From the NCBI GenBank assembly GCA_015179125.1, contig WHVA01000314.1, positions 1-64,000 of the forward strand: DNA of 64,000 nt. The letters run 5' to 3'. Under the pieces are notes generated by a model. It was given only the letters and a program-made list of their open reading frames with translations, had not been told where the DNA came from and did no database searches. The translations under genes were made by a program, and so were the position numbers. Below are positions 10,305 through 21,160 of the stretch, piece after piece (position 1 is the stretch's first letter; each line of letters starts with the position of its first letter). The DNA is from Gautieria morchelliformis. Its lineage: Eukaryota; Basidiomycota; Agaricomycetes; Gomphales; Gomphaceae.

Positions 10305-10740
10305 TACCTATCTGAGGTCATCGATGTCGGGGTCTGACATCTCAGTTCCGTAGCGATGAACAAAGTTGGCTCCGTTGTAACTGTTGACCGTGTGGTCACA
10401 CCAGGTCCCACTGACGGCATTATGTAAGACCATTACATCAAGTGTACCACAAATTCAGTTCCACTCCACAGATTGTGTTACTTATGAGCCATGGCTTTCA
10501 TTATTTAGGGATGACTGGTCACGATGGCGAGAAGTTGACTCCAGTCAACCTCGCTCAGATGCCACCATTAATGGGTCTGAGGTGACCCATTTCACTGATG
10601 TTCTCGAGAGTAACCCAATGTACCTGTCGTGCGCAGGGAGTAGACCCTTTGTTGTGCAAGAACCGAAAGCGGGGGAGAAAGGGAAGCATATGCACGCCGA
10701 GCTCGAAGGCGCATTCGACAAACCAAACCCAGAACTCTAG
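10305..10740. other. no recognised gene; possible upstream part of the FunK1 pseudogene
   Basis: A plus-strand frame is open from 10384 to 10740 and lies in front of the FunK1-like remnant, but I see no residue pattern that identifies it. Confidence 0.35.
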
Positions 10741-12449
10741 GAGAAGTTGTTCCCGAGTAATGATCTCGCACGAGACGGAGACACGATCCTCCAGAGTCTT
10801 CAAGAATCTAGATTTTATGACCTCGCGAACAGACCGTCTGTGAGGGCTGGACCAAGTAGACCATCTGCGAAGGTCAGAACAAATAGACCATCTGCGAAGG
10901 CAGGAATGAATAAACCATCGGCAAAGGTTAGCTCCTCGACGAGAACCGCAAGACATGCCAAAGGTTTCTCGCGCAAAGAACTGACACAGGCTTGGGAAGA
11001 AATTCCACACCCTCCCGCGGGTAAACTAGCGCAGGATCAAGGAGGAGGACATCACCAAAGGACTGGTCCCCATCCTCAACGCAGTCATTTCGCAGCAAGG
11101 CTTGTCGGATACTCGTGGGGCAGTTGACTGTCAAGACCATGGCATTCCCACATTCGATGGAAACCATTTGAAACCGACGTGTTTCTTTGGGGGAAAGGAT
11201 TCCGGGCGTTCTGCCATGTTGATGGAATTCCGCGGTCCGCTGTACGGGATGCGAGTGGGAAACTAGTGGATAGTGTACATCTGATCGATTGGCCGTGGTG
11301 TGTCATTCCCATTGAAGTCAAAACTGAGAGGAATCGGTATGAAGGTGATGACCGAGCTATGTTCCAGCTGGCAACTTATGTCCGCGAGATTTTCGCCGCT
11401 CAACCCCACCGCCGTTTTGTTCCGTCGCTACTCTTAACGGAATCCACGGTGGAATTCTTCATATGGGACCGTGCGAGGGTCATCCTTTCTGAAACTCTGG
11501 ATTATCATGCCAGAGCTGCCCAGTTCTGCCAGATCACTTCTACCATTGTGTCATAGAAGGACGAAGAGCTCGGGTTCGACACCAGTGCAGGCTTTGCCCT
11601 GACGGAGTACATGTCTGGACAGAGTTACATGTATATGTTGTCAAGGCGACTGTACCGGTGGCCCAGTCGTACAGTATTCGAAGCCCTGGAACGATCCAGT
11701 TGGAGAGCTTACAGGCCAAATGCACGTACAATATCTCACCCTGGACACATGGTCTGACGACTGGGAAATCAATAAACGTATCTGGGAAAAGGTCCGAGAC
11801 ATCCGTTCAACGGGATCTTTCCGAGAATCCTGCAGAATGGGTCTCATGTGATGCTATACGCACTCCCTATACTTGAACTTCCTTCCTCCCGGAAATATTG
11901 TGTCTATTCCAATCGGCGACGCGTTGAAGCTGCAAACGTCCTGGATCACTGTCGCTCAGTCTGGAGGTGTAGTGGGAACTATTGCGCGGCATTGGAGACA
12001 TTCGCTAGCCCTCTGGAGCTCGTATGCGCCTTACGCGATGTAGTTCAAGGTACGGCCGTATTCATTACCCTGATTTGCTACTACTAATAGTGATCTACAG
12101 AGTTGAAAACTCTGTATTTAGAGCATAGGATCATGTATCTGGACATTGTTCCGTGGGATATTTTCATTCTACGTGGGATCAAACCTGAATCAGAGCAGTG
12201 CATGCGAGCGTTCCTGGTTGATTTTTCACATGCAGCTTTCTTGCACGAACCGCGTATTATCCCTCCACGGTCGAACGCTACAAAAGTCGGTAAATATTTA
12301 ATTTGTATTCAACCATTGACCTTAATCATCCTTTGGTTTCTTACTTGTTTTGGCCGCGAGCGGCTCTAAGTAGCAAACCGACAACCCATCGCAACGACGT
12401 GGAGTCCATATACTATATGCTATGTTTTTATTATTGGAGGCCATACTAA
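10741..12449 (+). pseudogene. FunK1-type fungal protein kinase, decayed copy 1
   Basis: Pieces of a FunK1 protein (a kinase-like family expanded in Agaricomycetes, roles unknown) follow each other on +. An N-terminal helix EEDITKGLVPILN lies at about 11040. A region with PWCVIPIEVKTE, FQLATYVREIF and HRRFVPSLLLTES follows (11179-11556). Next come ELGFDTSAGFALTEYM (about 11569), ASPLELVCALRDVVQG before an intron (about 12009-12053), and a catalytic-loop remnant MYLDIVPWDIFI with FLVDFSHAAFLHE (12130-12250). The tail is THRNDVESIYYMLC. The reading frame must change at about 11035, 11200 and 11850. The catalytic HRD is replaced (YLD), so activity would be lost even without the shifts. Introns of about 50 bp are still visible. 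Confidence 0.7.
10831..10938 (+). repeat. four tandem 27-bp units inside FunK1 pseudogene 1
   Basis: Units start at 10831, 10858, 10885 and 10912. They encode imperfect nine-residue repeats of the type RPSAKVRTN, so the array is in-frame and was probably a basic linker of the kinase-like protein. Confidence 0.85.
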
Positions 12450-13847
12450 TCTCGATCTCGTGGTGTCGCGACTAGAACATCTAGATTTACCTCATGATCT
12501 TGCGGTATACTTATACGTATATCGCCTCCTCAGACAGAGGCTCGTGTATGCCCCCGTCTAACTTTCCTGATGCTACTAGCTGGAACCAGTTCGGGTTATC
12601 AGTTTGAAGCCTAGACGCGTGCGCCCGTGCGCATCACGGATACACCGTCCTCTCCGGATTATCATGTACATCAGGGTTGGTGTCTTGCAGATCAGTGAGC
12701 GGATAGGTGCGGTTGTCGCCCCCGCTGGGTGCAGTCTGTCTGCTTTTGCTAATTGTACGCCAAAACGCCAAGGTGGCCAAAGTTTCCTGAGACGAAAGTA
12801 TAAATCAAAAGGGTGAACACAATAGCATGAGGGCGTATACCTTGGTAGTACCCAGAACCAGAAATGCGACGAGAGGGACTTTGTATTGTAGTGTAGAAGT
12901 TGAGATGCGTCGATGAACAAACGGAGTTTGACGGGTACTCACGTGCAGCTTGGGATAAATCAACCCAGACAGGGACTAAAAGGTTGACAAGCTTTACTCT
13001 TATTCCAGTCGATGTTTGTGTCGCTCCCACGTAAATTTGTGTTGAAAATAACACTGTCCCATACGCGCTGTAATGGAAGAACTGGAGTTAACGTCTTAGT
13101 ATGACGGGAGGTTAAGGAGAAATTATACATGGCAACGACTACACGGAAAAGGCTGAAAGCGGTCACCCGCAGGAGAATGGAGAGTGAGACAGCACTCTTG
13201 GACCCATAGGCCGACCAGTGGAGATACATGGTTTTCACCAGCAGGACTTTGGAAAGTGAAAAATGTTGAGCACACAGATTGTCAGCGAAGGAGGGGAGAA
13301 GCACCATCCCAGACGAGCGTCATTAGTAAGAACACAAGGATGATTCCGTATTCAGCCCTCCGACTGGAACCCGAGTGGTGAGCATTGCGAGAATCGTCAG
13401 CTCACAGCCTCGACTTACAACGGCACACTTCTCGAGTTTAATCGAACAGTACAGTAAGATGTTTTGGGAGGCCGGCCCTATGGCCACCCCTACACTTTTG
13501 ATATCTGTGGCCTACGTCATATAATCATGGTAATGCGGGTGAGGAGTAATCAAGACACGAGAGCAGCTGGGGGCTCACATAACTTGTAGCGGTTGAAAAG
13601 GATATAAGCATGATCCAAGGTGCCATAATAAGCTTTTTAACCCAAAGTTTTAGTTATGTAACGGATCTGTATATCTAAATGGAACCTACAGCAATTGTGA
13701 TCAATCGAGATTGTACAGGACTAATGGTGACCCCATATATTGAGGTATGCAGTCTGAGCCACAGCTTTGGGACATATGTCATGTCAGGAAGGGGTGAATG
13801 GTACCCATCGTTCCCTACCTGCATTACCAAAGCGGCAGTAGAACAGG

Positions 13848-14703
13848 AGGTCAAGCTCCACGGGGAGAGGAGACATATGTGTCATCGTACCTTGAGTACC
13901 AATAACTCAACATCAACATCATCCAGCTTCCAGATTCAAGTTGTACTCTAAGCGAGCTGGGGTGGATATGATTATAAGAGAAAAGCAAGAAGAATGAGAG
14001 AAATTAGTAAGAATAGGAAATTTAATCACCGGAAGATCGAATGTATGTCGTCCTTGTCCACAAATGTCTGGATAGCATTTGACATTCCATTCTCTCCCAG
14101 TAGTTGCAACTCTTGCGCTGCTAAATACTCCATAACAAGCGTCGCCTCTCTGATCTTCTCCAACTTTTCACGCACTGGCATGTCAGGGTCGTCAATGGAA
14201 AGTTCCGGCTCATCTGTAACGACTTTGCCACCACGAGCCGCTGCCTTTTTCGATGGAACAGAAGGACATCTCGAGGATTCGCTATTCTCCCCGCGAACTC
14301 TTGTCCGAAATGTACAGGATTGTGCATCTCGGGTACACCTGTCGTATCCACCTTGTACAGCCAAGAGTTCGTCACAAGAAGCCTTTTGGGAACATAGATA
14401 ATTACCTTGAGTCGGACTAGAGGGAGCATCCGATAGTTCCTTCTCAGTTGCTGTGACGGACGCTTCGTTGCGCTCATCCCACTCGGCATTGGCTTTGTCT
14501 ATCAGCACATTTACCTATTGAAGAGTGTATTAATAGCAGCCCAATGGTTAGGGCATGACACCGCGTACCCAGGACTTCAAGAATTTGGTCACCTCCATAG
14601 GCTTTGTTATGTCGACTTTCTGATTACTTTCCAGGTTAATGAGAACTATTTCTTCCATCATTGGGGATGAGCCACACAATAAGAAGAATGAGTAGATCTG
14701 CGA
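13848..14703 (-). other. 856-bp insert inside seven-helix copy A
   Basis: Copies B and C run straight through this point, while copy A has foreign sequence between GGCAATGAC (minus strand, ending at 14704) and CCTGTTCTACTG (resuming at 13847). The trinucleotide GAC occurs at both junctions and might be a short target duplication. The insert carries its own two-exon ORF and no terminal inverted repeats that I can see. Confidence 0.75.
14026..14661 (-). CDS. unknown 193-residue protein in the insert
   Basis: Two exons, 14569-14661 and 14026-14514, joined across a 54-bp intron with GTACGC donor, CTAAC-like branch site and TAG acceptor; together 582 bases, in frame. The product starts MMEEIVLINLESNQKVDI, is acidic and Ser-rich in the middle with a basic patch SKKAAARGGK (about residue 120), and ends in a predicted helix around EKLEKIREATLVMEYL. 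No membrane segment or signal peptide. I do not recognise the family. The clean splice sites and open frame argue that it is, or recently was, a gene rather than random sequence. An alternative is a captured fragment of a larger host gene carried by the insertion. Confidence 0.5.
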
Positions 14704-15687
14704 GTCATTGCCTGCACGCCAGGAATGAGAGAGGCTTGTATAAAACACCGGCTGCTGAACACGACACCGTTGGAGTAGATACTGCCACCGTAGGGAGTAT
14801 TAAAAGTGTGTCCTTCAGTGCCATGATAGAGACTGAAGGCGAAGTCAGGGCTCAGCATTTCAAAAAAATTGTAGTACATACAGAACAGAATACGACGCTA
14901 GAGACGAACCAAGTCAGACAGAAGTTGAAGAACGCTGGGTCTCTATGAACCTTTCGGGATAAGATAGACACTAGGGCAAGGAGTGGGAGGCCAATGTGGC
15001 CGCCAACTATCTGAAAGGTGAAAAAGACCGTTTGTTTCGTCTAACTTCTGCTTCAAAGCATTCCAACGTGAACAGCCTACAAAATGCTCAAACACGCACG
15101 TTCATCTCGACGGTTCAGATAATTCAAAAAGTCCGTCTGAGCTGGCGACAGTTGGAGCAGGACGTCGTCAACTTGGAGTCCTCGGGAACGGCAATAGATG
15201 GTTCGTTCTGTCATTACACATAAAAATTAGACAAAATATACAACCGTGAGGGAGTTTACCTGAGACAGCATACTGTCCATAGGCTGGCGCAGTAATCGGC
15301 GTAATGTATATACCGAAGTTGCACCAACTGGCTGCTGCCCAAGTCTGGAGATACTCGGTTGAACAGCGCCCACCCTGGGGGGCCTGCCACATGGCACGCG
15401 CAACAATACACTGGACGGCAAGTGGTAAGCACACAACCTTGCATAAGAAGCGTATGTATTCACATTGCTCGGCGGACCAACAGTGACAGTAGAAACCAAC
15501 TTATGATCAGAAAGAGTGGTTGCTGGGGAATTTACATCAATAAGGCATCCTGCACGGTAATAAGCAAATCTTACAGTCAACCACAGAAAAAAAAAGACGA
15601 AAATGGTGATCAGAGCACAAATCATCATGGGTCCTCTCAGTGTGAAAAGCGTTGTATAAATACCGTCGCGGTAATATACTACTAGTA

Positions 15688-15845
15688 GTGTTTTTGCTAC
15701 CAATAGATAGTAGCTCAACTCGGCCAAAGCTAATATATATTGCCAACATATCCACTCAGTGGAGAGTATACGTGGGCAATAATATATATCACTGTTGTGC
15801 CTAATATTTTCAATTTGAGTTACTATCTATTGGTAGCAAAAACAC
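15688..15845. mobile_element. 158-bp MITE upstream of seven-helix copy A
   Basis: Terminal inverted repeats of about 30 bp: GTGTTTTTGCTACCAATAGA at the left and its complement at the right, with an AT-rich centre and no ORF. The position corresponds to the 5' flank of copy A. A shorter relative lies at 40267-40358 upstream of copy C. A clear target duplication could not be defined. Confidence 0.8.
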
Positions 15846-16197
15846 CTGTAGTGAAGGTGACATTCGAGTTCGTTGCAAATTCGAACAGCCTCTTACGCTC
15901 CATGCCGCCACCACTGACCAGCGAATACACGGGCAGCGTAGTATTTCATTGGCATTGATTGATATCGCTGCCCGTTATGTGTAATGCGGTGTTCAAGAAG
16001 TTGGTGTGCACGGGTGCGATACAAAGGAAGGCAAAAGAATAAAATTCAGCCAGCCTCAACATTACATAAGCCAGTTTAATGTATGTACCTTCACCCTCGA
16101 GGACCGTATTGCGGGACATATAACGCCAGGCACCCTGCAACCGAGGGCAATCACACTTTAGGAAGGGTATATGATGTAAATAAAAACCATCTTTTAG

Positions 16198-17714
16198 TTA
16201 AATACAGGGAAGTATCTCCACCTCAAAATCAAATGGCATGATCAAATCGATAAGGATTCCGCGATTGCCTTCTGCGAATGTTTCCCGGACTAATATCACG
16301 GTGTAGAATGCCTGCCCCCTCACGAAGTTGCCAATGCGCTTAGGGTGCATTAATATCATAAGAACTAACGAGGCCAGAGGAAAAAACACACCAAGGCCAG
16401 CATCATGAAACGCCAACAACAGTTCATTTCTTGTCGCAAACATGTTGAGCGGCTTGCCGTATGTTTTCAAGACTATCTGAGTGTGGATACTCTGGTACGT
16501 TCCGCCCTCCAGTCGTCCACAGTCGGATTGTTGACATGACGATTGCGCAAGACAGTATCCAGGTCACTTGGAATAATCACCCTGTCGGACTTGTTCGAAG
16601 TGTTCAAGTTGAGCCACAGCAGAAACTACACCTTCAGCCTGTGCCGCGGCGGCACAGGCTAAAGGTGTAGTTTCTGGTGCGTGACGAAGGAGTGAGCCCT
16701 CGGATTCCCTTCCAGGAAGTTCCTCGAAGGGACGCCATGCCTCTTTGACGGCAAATTGCGATCCCGGGTGTCCTTCTTTCCGAATGCGCCAACTTACCTT
16801 CCCGGGTCCGATGGGCGTAGAGAAATGGAAAAGCTCTCCGCGCATGTCAATGATGTAAAATACTGGCATCGCGGTACCGTCTCCGGACTCAACCAGGGTA
16901 CGAACTGCCATCCCCCGAGAGCAATCCAAGAAGATCACATTGGTCACAACCCAATCGGAACATGATTGCGCAGAACTGTGAGGGTTGCTGATGGTAGTTG
17001 AAAGGTTTCGACGCGACTGCACCAGAGTGATCAAACATGTAGTTTCTGTCATGATGAGGCCAAACGCAAACCGTCGACTAGACTGGCTGCAGAACATTTG
17101 GCTCTCGTCGCGAGCCGGTCACGGGCGACTAGAGAATCGTCTGAGTCACGTATAACTTCTATAGGTGCGATTCCAGCCACGCTGCTTGCTTCGATCGATG
17201 GCTCACCAGTACCCATTATTTGGGATCCTCCACCGGCGCCACGGAGAAACAGGAGAACGTGTGGAAGTGTGCACTCGTTTGTTCTTGGCGTGAGTAGCTA
17301 GAACGGTTCGAATGTGTTCTGTCCGCCACTCATACCGATGAACTGGCTTTTTTGCGAGATTTTCTGTCCTGTACCCTTGCGGTATGAAGAAGGTTGCTGG
17401 CGGGACCCTTCTTCTGCGAGGAGGATGTCGTTTATCAGCACTGCCCGGAGCGGGGTGTAGAGTTTAGACGCGACTTTGGGTGCCTTCGGGATGCACTTCC
17501 AGCGGGAGGTCTTCGCATTGTAATTTCGCTTCTGCGTCGCCTCTATATGAGGTTTCCAGGAGGAGCGTACCGGAAATAACTTCTCCAGCAAGGTATCGTC
17601 CTGTCTCCAGTTATTCTGAAATTTGTGTCGTATTCGACCCATGGTTCTGGAAGCTTTCAAAGCTTCGGTGCTCGGGCGCACGGATTTCAAGTCACTACGG
17701 GAGTCATCAGACAT
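16198..17714 (-). pseudogene. FunK1-type fungal protein kinase, decayed copy 2
   Basis: Starts at ATG 17714 (MSDDSRSDLKSVRPSTEA) and keeps the FunK1 order: N-terminal region to 17298; CSQSSRRFAFGLIMTETT then, one frame over, FDHSGAVASKPFNYH (about 17050-16990); the glycine-loop/lysine region with FAVKEAWRPFEEL (about 16760-16720); and a catalytic remnant FATRNELLLAFHD ... GILIDLIMPFDFE (16470-16200). The HRD site reads MHPKRIGN, so the catalytic residues are lost. In-frame stops lie in 17100-17298 and a 55-bp palindrome interrupts the lobe junction at 16621. It faces FunK1 pseudogene 1 across seven-helix copy A. Confidence 0.7.
16621..16675. repeat. near-perfect 55-bp palindrome
   Basis: The left arm from AGAAACTACACCTT and the right arm ending AAGGTGTAGTTTCT are complementary over about 27 bases each with one mismatch and almost no loop (centre GCCGCGGCGGC). 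Confidence 0.9.
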
Positions 17715-18184
17715 GACAGCTAAGTGGCAAAGCTCCCTAGGCAAACAAATCCGAGGCTGGTTAGCGTCATGCGATCGCGGGACCGATTTGATTCTGCAAG
17801 TGGCAGTCGCAGTAGTTGAGAATAAGGTTGATATGATGATTCGGTGCAACCAGCGACTCGCTGGTACCAAAGGTTGCTGCCTTAAATACACAAAGATCTA
17901 TTCTAATAATACACTGAATCCATTGTCTGCAAGGTGCCATTGTCCACTGTCTTGTATCCACCGCCACTGTCCACCATTAATCCTTGTCTCCAGTACTGAG
18001 ACGCCTCACACGTTTACCACGGCCTCCTCACGGCTGTGAGTCATTTGTAGTTCCAACCTCCTGAGGTTCTGGTGGGTCCATGAAATCTCTGCAATGGAGC
18101 AAGTTGCTGAGATGAGGTTTGATGCATGTGAGATGGTATCATCGAGAGTGTCAGCCACTTTTTTGGTTGCATCTGTGGACATTG

Positions 18185-18962
18185 GGGCGTTACACGAAGG
18201 TGAATTCGACGTGAATTCGGTCACGAAATCGGTGTGAATTCGAACGTGAACTCGGGAGTTCAGACACGATTTCATGATCGAATTCACTTCAAATTTGTGT
18301 CCTTCGTGAAACCCCTCTCCGTATCTGTGAATTTTAACAGCAAGGCCGGCTTGCGCGGCATACCAACGGCAGAATGGCATGTTGTACCTGTAATGTTACA
18401 TTGAGTAATTACATGCCCAATGCTCCCACCGATGTTTCGGGACATCCGTCGCCAGCCTGACGAATTAAGATGAGGTGGTTGGGACATTTGTGTGAACCGT
18501 ATGGCTCAGAGGGTGGCAGACGGCTCAGAGAGGAGGATACATACTAATGTCATCTATCTCTACCATACCATCTCCAGCATCTCCAGCATCTCATCTCTCC
18601 CCTCTTGTACTCAGCTTCCCTGTCATCTCATATGATCTTGATTAAGAGGAAGAGACAAGGTACTTACTTGCAAAGGCTGCGCACAACACTGCGGTGTACC
18701 ACGCAAAAAAAAGGATCGAAATAAAAGGAAAGCAAAGAAAATGGTCTAGTACTAATTAATCTGTATGTGCCGCAGAGCGGCATGCTTGGGACCGAGTTGG
18801 GGAGCGAGTTCACGGACGAGTGCGCGAGCGAGTTTGCTGCGAAAGGAGGGTCGAAGCTGCTTTCGCAAAGTTGCGGAATTCACGAACTCTGTGAGTTCGC
18901 GGCGGAGTGCGGGACCGATTTCAGTACCGATTTCATGTCGAATTCACCTTCGTGAAACGCCC
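18185..18962. mobile_element. 778-bp non-autonomous element with about 50-bp terminal inverted repeats
   Basis: The left end GGGCGTTACACGAAGGTGAA and the complement of the right end GGGCGTTTCACGAAGGTGAA pair over about 50 bp with roughly six mismatches. ATTG occurs just outside both ends. There is no transposase-like ORF. The left half contains a second inward copy of the terminal motif near 18300, so a smaller element may be nested at 18185-18313. Confidence 0.7.
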
Positions 18963-19265
18963 TATTGTGGCAAACTCAAGGTAAAATTTTCAGTAACAAA
19001 CTAGAATAATCATTTACATAAATGATATAGTAGAGTAACGGAAGTGTTTGGACCGAGTAATTATTGTGAACGAGTCGGTTTGACCCAGGGCCTGCTCTTA
19101 TTCTTTTGTCGGGCTTGTCGCGGTATTGAAGCCAAAATGAAGACCTTGACCCTGTGTCCCGCAGCACAGCCACCTATGAAGGCATGAAGCGATAGTTGAA
19201 CGTGTCACGCTCGGACCCTTGTGAAGATTCGGTCGAAACGCTACAGTACAGTACAGAACAGATGG

Positions 19266-21030
19266 TCAATTTACTAGGCCACGGCTAGAGTTGTCTAGTG
19301 AGTCAATCCACTCGCCATGCCTTCGCCAAGAACCGAAGTCAAGCCTCGCAAGCTCCCTCAGTCGCTCTCTTGAAAATACAAGCGTGTCATCTGCTTTCAG
19401 GGCCTCCACAACATAAGTTCTGTGGAACATGTAGTAAGCATAATCGCAGAAACTTCAGGGATTCACCAACTCACATGACCGTGCTCTTCGCGAGTGGATT
19501 TTCAGGGGAACGAAGTGCACTGCATATAGCAGGCAGTGCCAACCGTTCCTCATGCCACAGTTTATATGCCCGGAGAAGCTGCCCACGGACAGGCTGTTTC
19601 GGCTTGGTCTTGTCCATCTCTGTACGCTGCTCCAGCGAGGTAACGGGTACGGCACCAAAACGAGCATGGCGAGTGGGAGCAGTTGGGCCTGACCCAGATA
19701 GTGTAGACGTGGAGGCCGACTTACGGTTCATTCCCGTGGTGGTCGTCGTACGGGGTGGGGCCATTTGTGTATTCATAGGTAGTTTAGTTAAAAAGGTCAT
19801 ACCCATATCTGGCAGGGCGGTGCGGCTTGGAGTAACGACTGGATGGAGAGTCATATCTTTGGCCCGAGCCATCCGCATCAGCTCGTTGTACACACGCAGA
19901 GCAGAGTGCGCATCGTTTGCAGCATCTATGATGGCGGTCCACTAGTTAAGCGTATCAGTTCTGGTTCAGAGAACGACTCACATTCTAGCTGTTTCTGGCT
20001 GAGGTTGGCTTCCCAGTTGGAGGTCTGGACAGTTCCTTTGTCCAGGGTATAGCCGGTATACATCTCTACGATTCGCTTTAAACTTATCATCTTCCTTGTA
20101 GGGACCCGAATAGGGTCCACGAGATGAGCTAAGTTAGTAAGCTCGAGTAGTCCCCGTGACACAACACCATAATCACGATAGAGTTTACGTCCATCACCTA
20201 GTTTTATTGCGTATAATTGTTGTATTCAGCATACCGAAATTTGACACACCTAGTATATTGATGCCCATCTTGACGATGTCCTTGTCTCCCACTACTGCCT
20301 GTCAATACCATTAGTACAGACACTCAACATGTTTCTTCTATGATTATGATTACCTTGACCTTGGGAGGAAATCCTGAGACATATAAAGATATCTGCCGTA
20401 ATATGAACCTTTTAAATCTGGTACACACCTTTCATCGCACTAAGTTGAATGATGAGAATTGTCTGGAGGTCGCAAAGCTGAATAACGGCCGTCTTTCGCT
20501 CTGACGCGTGCACTCCTCTACCAGAGAAAACACGCCACTCCATGTCAAATCCCAGGGGTCTATGCTTACATGGAAGCAAGGGGAATGACGTATCAATCAG
20601 CAGAGCGAGCACAACAGCAAATGCCTTCGCACCCCTGCAATTTGGACACCTGCTCATCCGCTTCAGCCTCGTCACGAATATACATTCGAACAGGTGTTGG
20701 TGACGACAACATATAAGAGTATAACGGGATGTCTGGGTTTTCTCCGTTCTGTGCCTTCTTCATCACACGGGTTGTAGGCGTGACTTTGGCAGGGAAAAAT
20801 GATGCTCCAGTATTGATATGGTGAGGCCCATAATTATTCAAAGCTTTCTGCATGGTCTTACTGGTCTTTGAATTATTAGGGTCTGCAGCCTGCAGCCTTG
20901 CGAATGCTTCGTCAAAAGTCGCTAAGATATTTGAGTGAACTGGTGAGGGTTTCATGTTTCGTGGAGGAGAATTCGTGGAAATGTGACGATGTGCTGCAGC
21001 CAGGGGTTCTTTCATGGTAAACCTAGACAT
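19266..21030 (-). CDS. 3'-5' exonuclease, WRN/RNase D type (DEDDy)
   Basis: Seven exons on minus: 20633-21030, 20429-20559, 20354-20373, 20250-20298, 19982-20197, 19475-19925, 19266-19419; total 1419 bases, 472 residues. The DNA_pol_A_exo1 fold is complete: Exo I PLGFDMEW with both acidic residues, Exo II NILGDGRKLYRDYG, Exo III YAANDAHSALRVY with the Tyr and Asp. Between them come LLELTNLA and SNWEANL as in Werner-type exonucleases. No helicase follows, as usual in fungi. The product probably trims DNA or RNA 3' ends in the nucleus. The exon at 20354 is only 20 nt. An upstream in-frame ATG at 21219 would add 63 Arg-rich residues but would run into the neighbouring gene's first exon, so I prefer 21030. 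The C-terminal 170 residues are low in similarity apart from FSRERLRELARLDFGSW. Confidence 0.88.
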
Positions 21031-21160
21031 ATTGGCAAGGTTGGCGAGGTGCCGACGCCAACTAGCACCGAACAAGTCAGATCGCAGACGCGAACAGAGC
21101 GAGGACCGTGACACAGCACGTGACCCACCGCAAAAACCGCTCACCAGTCTCCTCCATCTA
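21031..21160. promoter_or_regulatory. short shared promoter of the exonuclease and copper-fist genes
   Basis: The two start codons (21030 on minus, 21161 on plus) are 130 bp apart and diverge. No TATA box is evident. Co-regulation is possible but not shown by the sequence. Confidence 0.55.

Larger units (their letters stand above)
12634..15628 (-). pseudogene. seven-helix membrane protein, copy A, split by an insertion
   Basis: Inverted paralogue of the genes at 36619 and 40410. From ATG 15628 it has a hydrophobic leader MMICALITIF, an ectodomain containing STEYLQTWAAASWCN, then membrane helices including IPGVQAMT (about 14715), LVKTMYLHWSAY (about 13240), ILLRVTAFSLFRVVVAMYNF (about 13170) and a cytosolic tail ending NPERTVYP at 12634. 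The intron pattern of copies B and C is retained, but the third helix is interrupted by 856 bp (13848-14703), so no full-length protein can be made. The family is one I know only as uncharacterised seven-helix proteins numerous in mushroom-forming fungi; I do not assign a ligand. Confidence 0.7.

Noticed and set aside
14538-14590. tRNA-like CCAATGGTTAGGGCATGAC stretch
   Set aside because: Resembles a D-arm but no acceptor stem or T-arm follows; it lies in and around the intron of the 193-residue ORF.
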